In this document: positions 17,554 through 26,748 of the stretch, piece after piece
Numbering within the stretch: position 1 is the stretch's first letter
Layout: every line of letters begins with the position of its first letter
From: Marinobacter sp. LV10R510-11A
GTDB taxonomy: Bacteria > Pseudomonadota > Gammaproteobacteria > Pseudomonadales > Oleiphilaceae
Reading direction: 5' to 3'
Length of the DNA stretch: 64,000 nt
Assembly: GCF_900215155.1 (NCBI RefSeq)
Contig: NZ_LT907980.1
Coordinates: 682,001 to 746,000 of the forward strand
Made by a program: the position numbers and the translations under genes
Notes under the pieces: model-generated
What the model was told of the DNA's origin: nothing
Databases searched by the model: none
Seen by the model: only the letters and a program-made list of their open reading frames with translations

Positions 17554-18603
17554 CTATTTGCGGCCCGGTGACAAGGGTTTTACGTTATCGGGTGCGCTTC
17601 TGCTTGCCCGGAGGGGAGATTCCTCATCCGGGAAGATTTTAGTCAAGCGCTTATCAATCCGCTCAAGCGCTTCGGCCATCCGCAACAGCGCATTAGTTGC
17701 GCCAGCCAGTTCACTCGCATCATGCGCACTTTTCTCTGCTGTAGCGTGCTCTCGCTTTTGCAGTTCGGCCGGCTTCGGCGATTTTTCAGACACGTCATCG
17801 CCCAGAATGTCCCTACGAATGGATTTCAAATCGTGGGGGTCGATAAAGGGCCGGTCTTCCGCATAAGCACACATCATCATGCCGTCACACAGCTTGTTAA
17901 TCAGCCGCGGAATGCCTTTGCTCAGCTTGTGTATCTCCCGAACCGTATCGGCATCAAAAAGCTTGTTGCCGCCACCGTGGCCAGAAACCAAAAGCCGGTA
18001 GTCTATGTACTCGGTGGTTTCTGCAAGCGTTAGCCCTTCCAGGTGGAAGAACAGCTTTACCCGTTGAGCAAGCTGGGGGATATCCAGAACGGCCTGCTTT
18101 AACTCCGGTTGGCCAAGCAGAATAACCCGCATTGAAGGCCCGCCCATGCTTTCCATTCCGGCCAGCATACGGATGTCTTCAAGGTTTTCCCGGGTAAGGT
18201 TTTGCGCTTCATCAATGGTCAGCACCACAGGGGTGCCCGCCGTCGCCATACTCTCTAGGTAATCCGAGATCTGGAACAGCATGGCCACCTTGCTGTCGTC
18301 CTCCACGTTCCTCCCGGCTTTGCGAAGAATTAGGGCAAACAGATCCTTGGATTCCAGATTGGTGTAGGAAATGTTGAGAAGCTTCAAATCGCCTTCGAGA
18401 TTGCGGATGGTCTTTTTCAGCAGAGTTGTCTTGCCCGAGCCAATCTCACCACTGATAACCACAAAACCTTCCGAGCTCCAAATCGCGGAAGACATGTATA
18501 CATAAGCCCGAGAATGCTGCTGGCTCATGTAAATAAAATCGTCTTCCGGTGTAATACGGAAGGGGTGTCTATGGAGGCCGAAAAATTCCAGATACATCGT
18601 CAA
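17554..18603 (-). CDS. XrtA/PEP-CTERM locus ExeA-like AAA ATPase (TIGR03015 type)
   Basis: A 349-residue AAA ATPase found in exosortase/EPS loci. It starts with YLEFFGLHRHPFRITPEDDFIYMS, typical of the GspA/ExeA family. Walker A is GEIGSGKTTLLKK (about 56-68) and Walker B is VVLTIDEAQNL (about 121-131). The sensor region has RVILLGQPELKQ, then RLINKLCDGMMMCAY. The last 80 residues are charged and low-complexity, without the peptidoglycan-binding domain of ExeA. It probably powers or regulates assembly of the EPS export machine. The start is 14 bases downstream of the deacetylase stop, so both form one leftward operon. Confidence 0.88.
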   Translation of the reverse strand: MTMYLEFFGLHRHPFRITPEDDFIYMSQQHSRAYVYMSSAIWSSEGFVVISGEIGSGKTTLLKKTIRNLEGDLKLLNISYTNLESKDLFALILRKAGRNVEDDSKVAMLFQISDYLESMATAGTPVVLTIDEAQNLTRENLEDIRMLAGMESMGGPSMRVILLGQPELKQAVLDIPQLAQRVKLFFHLEGLTLAETTEYIDYRLLVSGHGGGNKLFDADTVREIHKLSKGIPRLINKLCDGMMMCAYAEDRPFIDPHDLKSIRRDILGDDVSEKSPKPAELQKREHATAEKSAHDASELAGATNALLRMAEALERIDKRLTKIFPDEESPLRASRSAPDNVKPLSPGRK

Positions 18604-18617
18604 TTCCTGTCTGTGAA

Positions 18618-19526
18618 TCAGGCGAGGCGGATCAACTGATCGCTGCGCAGCAGGGTTTTGTCTGTTTCGTAGGCATTATAGCTTTCGCTCACGGTTCCGA
18701 ACCTGAAATCTCCCAGTAAACGCTCGAGACGGTCGTGGCACTGATCTAGATTGGTGTAGTGACGAAAGCGGGAAAACCAGCTTGCGTTATTGTAGCGTGG
18801 CTGATCGGGATCTATCTCCCAAGGGTGCAGGTAAAACATCTGCGGCCGCGCCCCAAAGCCTGATGCATTGCGAAATAGGTAGCGAAATACCGGGTAGGGG
18901 AATTGGCGGAAATAACCGCCCCCGGCTGCCGGTATTGAAAGCCCTAAAATGTGAGCAGTGGTTAGAGGAAATTCTCGAATAATGGCACCACTGGCAGTTT
19001 CGATGGAGTAGGGCGCAGTGGGCGAATCCGGTATGCCATAATTATCGTGTCGAATCGGGAAAATACTCGAATCCCAAGTAAAGCCCGCTTCACTTAGAAT
19101 ATCCAAGGCCCAAAGAGAGTCCCGGGTAATGGAGTAGCTGGCTGCACGGTAGCCTTCTATGGCTTTGCCAGTGATGTCTTCAAGCAGGGCTTTGGAGCGA
19201 ATAGTCTCCTCCCGGAACACATCCTGCGACTGCTTGTAAATCAACTGGTGGCTGTAACCGTGGGAGGCAATCTCGTGGCCATGGTCAGACAACTTGCGAA
19301 TGAGTGCGGGAAACCTCTCGGCAACCCATCCAAGCACAAAAAAAGTCGCTTTCACGTCATGCTTTTCAAACAGCGATAGCAGGCGCTCCGTGTTCTGTTC
19401 AACCCGCGAGGGCAAAGAGTCCCACTGATCCGGGCGGATAACGCCAGAAAGTGCAGCAACGTGAAAGTAGTCTTCTACGTCTATACTCATGGCGTGTAGG
19501 GGTGAGGATGTTTCCGTTCCGGGCAT
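18618..19526 (-). CDS. XrtA-system polysaccharide deacetylase (TIGR03006 type, NodB-like)
   Basis: Predicted carbohydrate N-deacetylase acting on the EPS; no signal peptide is seen. The start ATG follows an AAGGAG site 5 bases upstream. Motif 1 has SIDVEDYFH with the catalytic aspartate pair, motif 2 is HGHEIASHGYSH (metal histidines), and YRAASYSI is motif 3. A DUF3473-type C-terminus (about 190-290, GGGYFRQFPYPVF and MFYLHPWEIDPDQPR) is the mark of the exosortase-linked subgroup. The 302 residues fit that family. It is the first gene of the leftward operon and lies opposite the priming glycosyltransferase. Confidence 0.9.
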   Translation of the reverse strand: MPGTETSSPLHAMSIDVEDYFHVAALSGVIRPDQWDSLPSRVEQNTERLLSLFEKHDVKATFFVLGWVAERFPALIRKLSDHGHEIASHGYSHQLIYKQSQDVFREETIRSKALLEDITGKAIEGYRAASYSITRDSLWALDILSEAGFTWDSSIFPIRHDNYGIPDSPTAPYSIETASGAIIREFPLTTAHILGLSIPAAGGGYFRQFPYPVFRYLFRNASGFGARPQMFYLHPWEIDPDQPRYNNASWFSRFRHYTNLDQCHDRLERLLGDFRFGTVSESYNAYETDKTLLRSDQLIRLA

Positions 19527-19828
19527 GGGCTCTCCTTTCCAGTGGTACCAGTAACCAACAGCACCGATGGCCAGATTTTCACCTACGGACCGTGCAAATA
19601 CAATTCTCGATACGAGTAATTCCCGGTAACGAAAAAAACAATGTAAAGCTATGTTACATAAAGATACAATAAGTTGTGATTATATCTTGGTCAGAGCAAG
19701 ATGGGTCATAAGATAAAAAAAGAACCGGCGGTTAACGGGGTCGCTCTTAGCCAATTTGAGCGTGCGCTGCCGGAGAAACAGATGTAGGTCTGCCGCCAGT
19801 TTTGGTGCAGGCGACAAGGAAGTTCGGC

Positions 19829-21235
19829 GTGTCGTATATACGTTTTAGAAAACACTACCTTCATATTCCTTATCTGGTGCTCGCTGCACTCGAATTTGTC
19901 GTTCTATTTTCTATTTTTTCCTTTCTTGGGCTGCTCCTTTCGGTTGCAGGCGTCGGATATCCGTCTGTTGAGACCGATATCCTGTCAGCCACTCTGTTCG
20001 CACTGGTTCTGAGCTGTGGAACACTTGCCATGGGTGGCTACCTCGCCATGGTTCATGAAAATGTGTCTGCGCTGTTTTTTCGCACATTGATCGCCTACTG
20101 CTTTGTGGGGGGTATCGGCCTGAAATTGCTCTATATGGTCGCGCCATCGACAAACCCGGGCAGCTCAAACCTGTTTTGGGCGGTTATTCTCGCCTCCTTG
20201 ATCGTGATCTTGCTGCGGCTTATTTTTCTGCGGATTGTCGACTCAGAACAGCTTGTGCGCCGTGTGGTCATCTTTGGTGCTGGAGATTTTGCCGCCAACC
20301 TTCTCGACGAATATGAGCGCAACATGCGCGCATTGGGTGTGCGGATAATTGGTTGTATTTCGGAAGATCCTAGTGGGGCGGTGGGTGCCGATAAACTGCT
20401 GCCCACACCTTACGATTTATATCAATTCTGCCGGCAAAACCGGGTCTCAGAAATTGTTATCGCGCAGCAGGAGCGCCGTCGTAATGAAGGCGCGGGGCTG
20501 CCAGTGCCAGATCTGATGGAGTGCAAGCTTCGCGGTATCGCCATAACCAACGGCGTAGATTTTTATGAGCGCGAACTGAAAAAAGCCAAGTTGGATATGG
20601 TGCATCCCTCTTGGATCGTGTTTTCGGAGGGCTTCAAAGCCTCAAGAACTCGGGATTTCGCCAAGCGATCGCTAGATCTGTTGATCAGCCTTTCGCTTCT
20701 GGTCGTCATGTTGCCGTTCATTATCTTCACGGCCTTCGCCGTGTTTGTGGAAACTGGGCGCCCCATACTTTACAGCCAAACCCGCGTTGGAATGCTGGGT
20801 AAAGAGTTCCGCATCTACAAGTTTCGCAGCATGCGGCAAGACGCCGAAAAAGACGGAAAAGCGCGCTGGGCCTCCGCCAATGACAACCGAGTAACCCGTG
20901 TGGGCGCCTTTATACGCAACACCCGCCTAGATGAATTGCCACAGATTTACAATGTAATCAAAGGCGAGATGAGCATCGTTGGGCCGCGCCCAGAAAGGCC
21001 AGAATTTGTCTCTGAGCTGAAAGAAAAGATTCCGTTTTACGATACCCGGCATTACGTAAAGCCTGGCCTGATGGGTTGGGCACAACTTAAATACCCCTAT
21101 GGCGCCTCGGTTGAGGATGCCAGGGGAAAGCTGGAGTACGATCTTTACTACTCCAAAAACCACAGCCTTTTAATGGATTTTCTAATCATGATCCAAACCG
21201 TAGAGGTGATTCTCCTCGGCAAAGGCGTTCGGTAA
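19829..21235 (+). CDS. XrtA-system priming sugar transferase (TIGR03013 type, WcaJ-like)
   Basis: Starts EPS repeat-unit assembly by moving a sugar-1-phosphate to undecaprenyl phosphate. I prefer GTG 19829, preceded by AAGGAAG with 6-base spacing; an upstream TTG at 19802 is in frame but has no ribosome site. Four N-terminal helices are followed by a nucleotide-binding-like domain (RVVIFGAGDFAANLLDEYE). After a further helix the catalytic bacterial sugar transferase domain carries KRSLDLLISLSLL, YKFRSMRQDAEKDG, TRLDELPQIYNVIKGEMS and VGPRPERPEFV. About 468 residues. It heads the rightward EPS operon. Confidence 0.92.
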   Translation: MSYIRFRKHYLHIPYLVLAALEFVVLFSIFSFLGLLLSVAGVGYPSVETDILSATLFALVLSCGTLAMGGYLAMVHENVSALFFRTLIAYCFVGGIGLKLLYMVAPSTNPGSSNLFWAVILASLIVILLRLIFLRIVDSEQLVRRVVIFGAGDFAANLLDEYERNMRALGVRIIGCISEDPSGAVGADKLLPTPYDLYQFCRQNRVSEIVIAQQERRRNEGAGLPVPDLMECKLRGIAITNGVDFYERELKKAKLDMVHPSWIVFSEGFKASRTRDFAKRSLDLLISLSLLVVMLPFIIFTAFAVFVETGRPILYSQTRVGMLGKEFRIYKFRSMRQDAEKDGKARWASANDNRVTRVGAFIRNTRLDELPQIYNVIKGEMSIVGPRPERPEFVSELKEKIPFYDTRHYVKPGLMGWAQLKYPYGASVEDARGKLEYDLYYSKNHSLLMDFLIMIQTVEVILLGKGVR

Positions 21236-21281
21236 TCATTCGGTACCACAAATATAGAACAACATGAGTTGGAGGGCGTTT

Positions 21282-21920
21282 ATGATCACTATTACGTTTT
21301 TGCGAGCTGGCTTGGTTGCGATACTGAGCTTGTTTATCACGGCATGCTCAGGCCTGCCATCGTCGTCGGAAATGCCACCGGCATCTGAGCTGGAGTCAGA
21401 GCCTTACGAAATTGGAGTAGGGGACACCGTCTCCATTCACGTATGGCGAAATCCCGAGTTGGGCCAGTCCATCGTGGTTCGCCCAGACGGATTTATCTCC
21501 ATGCCCCTGATGGGCGACGTAAAAGCCGAAGGCAAGAAGCCGGAGCAGCTGGCTGCTGAAATCAACGATACCCTGGGCAAATTTATCCGTACTCCAGAGG
21601 TGACCGTGATGGTCACCAACCCGCTCAGTAAAGAATTCCGCAATCGTATTCGGATTACCGGCCAGATTGCCGCGCCGCAATCCGTTGCCTTTCAGCCAGG
21701 CATGACCGTACTAGATGTTGTACTGCTGGCCGGCGGCATTACCGACTTTGCCGCAGAAAGCCGCGCGGTTCTGCACCGCCAGATAAACGGCGAGTATCAA
21801 AGTTTCGGTTTGGACCTAGAAGCCATTCTTACGGATGGCGACATGCGCACTAACCACGGCTTGCAGCCAGGTGACGTAATCAGCGTGCCCCGCAAACAAC
21901 TCTTCCGGGGCGAGCTCTGA
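21282..21920 (+). CDS. Polysaccharide export lipoprotein (Wza-like, XrtA locus)
   Basis: Outer-membrane polysaccharide export protein of the Poly_export/SLBB type. ATG 21282 follows GGAGG with 6-base spacing and gives MITITFLRAGLVAILSLFIT then the lipobox TAC, so the protein is a lipoprotein. An in-frame ATG at 21264 is less likely. The export domain begins YEIGVGDTVSIHVWRNPELG with VRPDGFISMPLMGDVKAEG. The SLBB-type segment is RIRITGQIAAPQSVAFQPGMTVLDVVLLAGG. Its stop overlaps the next ATG by one base. The 212 residues are typical of the short exosortase-locus form. Confidence 0.9.
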   Translation: MITITFLRAGLVAILSLFITACSGLPSSSEMPPASELESEPYEIGVGDTVSIHVWRNPELGQSIVVRPDGFISMPLMGDVKAEGKKPEQLAAEINDTLGKFIRTPEVTVMVTNPLSKEFRNRIRITGQIAAPQSVAFQPGMTVLDVVLLAGGITDFAAESRAVLHRQINGEYQSFGLDLEAILTDGDMRTNHGLQPGDVISVPRKQLFRGEL

Positions 21921-23503
21921 TGGATATCCAGTTCATCCTAGATACCCTCCGTGCGGTTAAGCTTGAGCTTTACCGGCACAGGTTGGCAGCGGTTATCATA
22001 TTTATGATCGTGACGGCAGGGGTGTTGACGCTGGGCTATGTAACTCCAAAAAGCTATACGTCCCAGGCAGTTTTGTACGCAGACCAGTCCAATATTCTAC
22101 AGCCACTACTCCAGGGCAAGGCTGAATTAACTCAGCTCGATCGCATCAACGAAGCCCGGGAGATGATGCAAAGTCGCTCCTTTCTGGAGCAGATCGGTCT
22201 GGATACCGGGCTGGTCACAGGCGGCGAGACGGATGCTATCCGTAACGGAAAGATCAGCATCTTACGCGAGCGGGTCGGTATACGAGTATCCAATCGGAAT
22301 TTTCTCGAACTGAATTACACCAGCGGTAGCCCTGATGAGTCTTTCCAGGTTCTCAGCGCGGTACTGAACCGCTTTGTGGAGCGCACAGTGCGCAAGAAGC
22401 GCGCCGAAAGCCAGGGCGCGTTTGAGTTTATCGATTCCCAGGTTAAAACCTACCAGCGCCAGCTTGAGGAGGCCGAGCAACGGCTGAAGGAATTCAAATC
22501 CGCCAATCAGGATGGAACCGAGAGCAGTGTGCTTTCCAGAATTGAAAGCCTGCGCCGGGATATTGAAAACCTAAAGCTAGAAATCCAGCAAACCGAATCC
22601 GAAGTGACGCTTACCCGTCGCCAGCTTAATAATGAGCAGTCAGTGCGCCGCATCACCGTCGACCCGGGCAAGTCTTCCGCCGAGCGACGGTTAGTCGCCA
22701 TGCGCCAAGAGCTGGATTCCCTGTTGTTGCGCTATCATGAGCGTCATCCAGATATTGTGAGTGTTCAGGGCCAGATAGCAGACCTGGAAAAACGCGTCTC
22801 CACACAAACCGACGATGATCGCGACGGCGGCGTTACCGAGGTCATGGAAAACCCGATCTACGAAAACCTTAAAATTCAGCTGGCCGATAGCACAACGCGG
22901 CTGGCCGTTCAGAAAAACCGTTTGACGTCGTTGGAACGACTTCTCGAGGAAGGGTTCGAGCGCTCCCAACGAGTGGCAGAAAACCAGGCCCAGCTTTCAG
23001 AGCTTACCCGAGATTACGATGTTACCCGGGGTGTATACGAAGACATGCTTCAGCGCCGGGAAAAAGCACGGCTATCCATGACGCTGGATGTGCAGGGCGA
23101 AGGCGTAAGCTACAAAATTCAAGAGCCAGCATCTTACCCCACGCGCTGGGATGGCCTTCAATTATACCAGGTCGGCCTTGCGGGCCCGTTCCTAGGCAGT
23201 GCCATGGTGCTGGGTTTGTTGGTTTTGCTGGTTATGTTTGATCAACGTGTGCGCTCACCCCGTGCACTGCAGCTGGCGCTGCCGGAAAGCATTCCTGTGC
23301 TGACTACGATTCCCCATTACCGCAGCACGTGGACGGATCGCTTACTGCGTAAAGATGTACTCTCAATCCTAATCGTGCTGGCGATCTTCATGGCAGCTTA
23401 TCTCGCCGTTTTGGTCTTCAGTGTTATGGGTATTACCCCCGAACAGCTGATCAATAAAGCCAGCGAAATAACCGGGCTTGGGCTTGGGGGAGACGGTAAG
23501 TGA
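21920..23503 (+). CDS. XrtA-system polysaccharide chain-length determinant (TIGR03007 type, Wzz-like)
   Basis: Inner-membrane co-polymerase that sets EPS chain length. The N-terminal membrane segment is LAAVIIFMIVTAGVLTLGYV (about 24-43), followed by TPKSYTSQAVLYAD, a Wzz-type periplasmic start. A long coiled-coil region runs from about 155 to 370, including QVKTYQRQLEEAEQRLKEF. Two hydrophobic segments follow near 415-440 and 480-505. The 527 residues match the exosortase-locus subgroup. It is coupled by overlap with the export lipoprotein gene before it and the kinase-like gene after it, so the three form one translational unit. Confidence 0.9.
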   Translation: MDIQFILDTLRAVKLELYRHRLAAVIIFMIVTAGVLTLGYVTPKSYTSQAVLYADQSNILQPLLQGKAELTQLDRINEAREMMQSRSFLEQIGLDTGLVTGGETDAIRNGKISILRERVGIRVSNRNFLELNYTSGSPDESFQVLSAVLNRFVERTVRKKRAESQGAFEFIDSQVKTYQRQLEEAEQRLKEFKSANQDGTESSVLSRIESLRRDIENLKLEIQQTESEVTLTRRQLNNEQSVRRITVDPGKSSAERRLVAMRQELDSLLLRYHERHPDIVSVQGQIADLEKRVSTQTDDDRDGGVTEVMENPIYENLKIQLADSTTRLAVQKNRLTSLERLLEEGFERSQRVAENQAQLSELTRDYDVTRGVYEDMLQRREKARLSMTLDVQGEGVSYKIQEPASYPTRWDGLQLYQVGLAGPFLGSAMVLGLLVLLVMFDQRVRSPRALQLALPESIPVLTTIPHYRSTWTDRLLRKDVLSILIVLAIFMAAYLAVLVFSVMGITPEQLINKASEITGLGLGGDGK

Positions 23504-24384
23504 TGGAAGACAACAAGCTCTATAATGCACTTCTGAAAAGCCAGGATGAGCGTCGCCGACTTGAGCCTGACCGTGGGGAAGCAAGGGCCGAAGAAAACTT
23601 CCGCAAAGAGCGCCCCTATGCGGTCTCTGAGCGGGACAGGCTGGTCCACACTCAAACCAGGGTCGACACCAACGAGAATGAAAACCCTCCAACGGTTTAC
23701 GATTCATCGATGTCTTTGGGGCTTATTGGTAACCCCAAGCCTTGGAGCCGTGAACAATTACGGGAACGGAAGATCATTTATTCCGGTATGCCCGACAAAG
23801 AAGTGATGGACGCCTACCGAGAGCTGCGCATACAGCTGCGCAACCGAGCCGGTGAGGGCAACTTTACGATTATGTTCAGTAGCCTGGGTAATGGCCCCGG
23901 GGGCCTTCTCACGGCTTTTAACCTGGCGGCCGCGTTTGCTCTAGATTCGCAAACCTCTGCGTTGCTTGTGGACTGCGACCCATACAGCAATGAGCTGGGA
24001 GGTCTGGTTTCCAGCCCGATGGGTGCAGGCGTGACAGATTTTGTTGGCGACCGCTCCATGGCCATCAAATCCATTCTGTATCCCAGTGGTGTTGAGCGCC
24101 TAACGGTGATTCCTGCAGGTACTCACGCCTCCTCAGCGGTTGAACTGTTTTCTGCCGTGCGAATGCGAGAACTGATAACTGAGCTGAAAGCCCGCTACCC
24201 GGATCGTTGTATTGTGCTTAATGCGCCGCCTTTCCGGGAAAATACAGAAGCAAGGATTATTGAACGTTTTGCAGATCAAATCGTCTTCGGTGTTCCTTTT
24301 GGAGAAGTCACTGGAGAAATCATTACAGACGCCGTGGACGCTCTCGGGTCTGATAAATTCTCCGGCCTGATTTTTCAGGAGTAA
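23503..24384 (+). CDS. BY-kinase-like protein of the EPS locus with degenerate P-loop (TIGR03018 relative)
   Basis: In exosortase loci this position normally holds a tyrosine autokinase that works with the chain-length protein. The 293-residue protein keeps the domain layout (MDAYRELRIQL near 112, Walker A' LLVDCDPY near 154, the VIPAGTHASSAVELF stretch). Walker A is not functional: FSSLGNGPGGLLTAFNLA stands where PGEGKT/S should be, so both the lysine and the Ser/Thr are gone. Walker B reads VLNAPP in place of the usual acidic form, and no C-terminal tyrosine cluster is seen. It is therefore probably a catalytically dead scaffold or regulator. ATG 23503 overlaps the previous TGA. Confidence 0.8.
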   Translation: MEDNKLYNALLKSQDERRRLEPDRGEARAEENFRKERPYAVSERDRLVHTQTRVDTNENENPPTVYDSSMSLGLIGNPKPWSREQLRERKIIYSGMPDKEVMDAYRELRIQLRNRAGEGNFTIMFSSLGNGPGGLLTAFNLAAAFALDSQTSALLVDCDPYSNELGGLVSSPMGAGVTDFVGDRSMAIKSILYPSGVERLTVIPAGTHASSAVELFSAVRMRELITELKARYPDRCIVLNAPPFRENTEARIIERFADQIVFGVPFGEVTGEIITDAVDALGSDKFSGLIFQE

Positions 24385-24388
24385 CGTG

Positions 24389-25744
24389 ATGGAACGTAAA
24401 GCAGGGAATGCAAATAACTTCAGCCTCGCCTCTCTTCTGATTGGCTCTTGCTGCGCTGCAGGGTCGGGTGTGGCAACGGCCCAGAGCCTAAGTGACGATG
24501 TCACCTCACTCTCGGGTTCAGCCTCGGTGTTTACGGATGTCACTCACACCCGCACGGATAGGGGCACTACCACCGATACCAACACGGAGCCGGGGCTCGG
24601 AGTGTCTGGGCGAGTGGGCGGTACGTTAGAGAGAGGCGCGAACGCTCTCGTGTTGCAGTACGGTGGCTCCCTAAAAACCAGCCGAGACACAGCAAATGGC
24701 GAGCAAAGCGAAAACAGTTCCATCACAGGTGCGTCTCGCTACACGCATTTTGATCCCGGCAGTCATTTAGATTTTAATCTGGGCCATACGGTCAGTTCTG
24801 TCCGCAACGACACAGGGTTTGTGGTTAATCCTTCCAATTATGATACCCAGAACACTCTGAGTGCCGGTGCAGGGCTGCGCTTTTATCCAGGCGACCTGTC
24901 AACGCTGCGCTTTTCCGGCCAGGCGGGCCGGAGCTTTGGTGAAGACGATCTCAACAATCAGGAGTCATTAACCGGCACCGGCGAGCTTTCGCGACGGCTA
25001 AGTGATCGTTCCATGGGTAGCCTGAACGTTAGCCGAAGCTGGTCAGAAGAGCGTGGTACGGATATAACGATTGATTCGGCGCAGCTGGCTTATAACCTCC
25101 AGATGAAAAATGGATCTTTTGGTATAGGTGCGGGTAGTAGCAGAGCAGATACCGAGTACACGGATGGAACCACAAGCGAAAATGAGGCGGTAATAGGCTT
25201 TTTAGATCGCACCTGGGTAACCGAAGACTGGCGTACATCGGTGCAATACAACCGCAGAATGTCCGATAGCGCCACGGATCTTTCTCTGAACCTGCCGCCG
25301 GTATTTTCGTTTCTGCCAGATACGGTTCGAACACGAGACCTTGTGGTCAGTGACTCACTACTGCTTACCCACAACAACCAACGGGCGTGTGATATTTGCG
25401 ACCTTGGGGTATACGCAGAGGGTTCTCTACTCGAATCTCAGGTTTTGGGAGCGACCACCCACGAATACCGTGCTGGCATTAATCTTGGGCTTCAGCTAAC
25501 CGCACTTCAAAGGCTCAACATAGGGTACGGCTGGCAGGGCGATGCTAATGAAGACGCCAATATTATCGTCGATCAGATACATCGCTTAAGCACCAGCTGG
25601 ACGCGGCAACTGGCAGAATATACAACCTTTGGTGTTCAATTTAACCAGTCATACCTGCGCTCTCGTCTGGCCAGAAACGACCAAGATCAATTTGTACTTC
25701 GCTTCGTATTGAGTCGCGGTTTCGCACTGAACGGGCAACGTTGA
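24389..25744 (+). CDS. PEP-CTERM-locus outer-membrane beta-barrel protein (TIGR03016 type)
   Basis: Predicted outer-membrane component of the exosortase-linked EPS machinery. ATG 24389 is preferred over GTG 24386 one codon earlier. A signal peptide (SLASLLIGSCCAAGSGVATA) is followed by repeated amphipathic strands rich in Ser, Thr, Asn and Tyr, with GRVGGTLERGANALVLQYGG early. The protein ends FVLRFVLSRGFALNGQR, a strand-like terminus. The 451 residues are typical. It follows the kinase-like gene directly and its stop overlaps the next gene. Family assignment rests on length, barrel character and locus position. Confidence 0.8.
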   Translation: MERKAGNANNFSLASLLIGSCCAAGSGVATAQSLSDDVTSLSGSASVFTDVTHTRTDRGTTTDTNTEPGLGVSGRVGGTLERGANALVLQYGGSLKTSRDTANGEQSENSSITGASRYTHFDPGSHLDFNLGHTVSSVRNDTGFVVNPSNYDTQNTLSAGAGLRFYPGDLSTLRFSGQAGRSFGEDDLNNQESLTGTGELSRRLSDRSMGSLNVSRSWSEERGTDITIDSAQLAYNLQMKNGSFGIGAGSSRADTEYTDGTTSENEAVIGFLDRTWVTEDWRTSVQYNRRMSDSATDLSLNLPPVFSFLPDTVRTRDLVVSDSLLLTHNNQRACDICDLGVYAEGSLLESQVLGATTHEYRAGINLGLQLTALQRLNIGYGWQGDANEDANIIVDQIHRLSTSWTRQLAEYTTFGVQFNQSYLRSRLARNDQDQFVLRFVLSRGFALNGQR

Positions 25745-26748
25745 GCACCATCATGTTTGAGCAAAAAAAGGATATACGGCTTCCGCCGGAGACACCACCA
25801 AAGTTGGTTGTGGTGATCGATACCGAAGAAGAGTTTGATTGGAGCGCCGAGCCAGACGCCAACGCTAACCGGGTATCTGCCATGGCGCACATCGATCGCG
25901 CCCAGGCCATCTTCAACGAGTACGGCATTTGCCCCTGTTACGTTATCGACTATCCAGTTGCCAGCCAGCCCCAGGGCTATGGGCTGCTGAAACAATTTGC
26001 AGAAAAAGGCCAGTGCGAAATTGGAGCCCATCTCCACCCCTGGGTGAATCCACCCCAAGAAGAAGTGCTTTCCCGGTCGAATATGTACCCCGGCAACCTT
26101 CCGGAAGCTCTGGAGCGGGAAAAGCTTCGGCTTTTGCGCGACACCGTTAAACAAAACTTTGGCCAGGCGCCCGTGGCTTACAAAGCCGGGCGATATGGCT
26201 TTGGGCCGAACACCACAGGCATTCTTCAAGAGCTGGGGTTCAATATTGATCTGTCGGTTTGCCCGCCTCTGGATGCCCGTGGCGACGGCGGGCCGGATTA
26301 TCGCAGGTTTGATGCGCACCCATTCTGGTTCGGGGGTTCGGATAAGCCCATCTTAGAAATACCCTGCACCGGCGGGTTTATCGGTTGGGCTCAGCCTGTG
26401 GCAATCCCACTGTTTGAAGCGGCCCAGCGCCTGCGCAAGTTCAAAGCGCCGGGCATTCTGTCGCGAATCGGCGCAGTGGACAGGCTTATGCTTTCGCCGG
26501 AGGGCTATACGCCCGCAGAGCACATCAAACTTGTAAGAGCGCTCTACAAGCAGGGCGTGCGAACATTTACCTGGAGCTTCCACAGCCCAAGCGTCGTACC
26601 GGGTAATACCTCGTACGTACAAAATGAAGCCCAGCTAAAAGCATTTTTAGACAGTTTTCGTCGATTTTTCGACTTCTTTTTCAACGAATTAGGCGGCCAG
26701 GCGTCATCGCCCATCCGCATACGCAAGCATATGGAGAGTAAGGCATGA
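25741..26748 (+). CDS. WalW-like polysaccharide deacetylase family protein
   Basis: A 335-residue NodB-fold-related protein without signal peptide. The N-terminal strand LVVVIDTEEEFDW carries the acidic residues of motif 1. CEIGAHLHPWVNPP (about 95-108) supplies the HxH metal-type motif, and VAYKAGRYGFGPNT with TGILQELGFNIDLSVCP covers the later strands. It is distinct from the DUF3473 deacetylase at 18618, so the locus encodes two. The listed start is TTG 25741 overlapping the previous stop; ATG 25753 is a good alternative, as neither has a clear ribosome site. Its end overlaps the carbamoyltransferase ATG. Confidence 0.8.
   Translation: MSTIMFEQKKDIRLPPETPPKLVVVIDTEEEFDWSAEPDANANRVSAMAHIDRAQAIFNEYGICPCYVIDYPVASQPQGYGLLKQFAEKGQCEIGAHLHPWVNPPQEEVLSRSNMYPGNLPEALEREKLRLLRDTVKQNFGQAPVAYKAGRYGFGPNTTGILQELGFNIDLSVCPPLDARGDGGPDYRRFDAHPFWFGGSDKPILEIPCTGGFIGWAQPVAIPLFEAAQRLRKFKAPGILSRIGAVDRLMLSPEGYTPAEHIKLVRALYKQGVRTFTWSFHSPSVVPGNTSYVQNEAQLKAFLDSFRRFFDFFFNELGGQASSPIRIRKHMESKA

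Noticed and set aside
19737..19756. GG-N10-GC spacing upstream of the priming glycosyltransferase as a sigma-54 promoter
   Set aside because: The flanking bases do not match TGGCAC or TTGC; spacing alone is too common to count.
25687..26319. 210-codon minus-strand ORF
   Set aside because: Antisense to the WalW-like deacetylase gene, which has clear family motifs.
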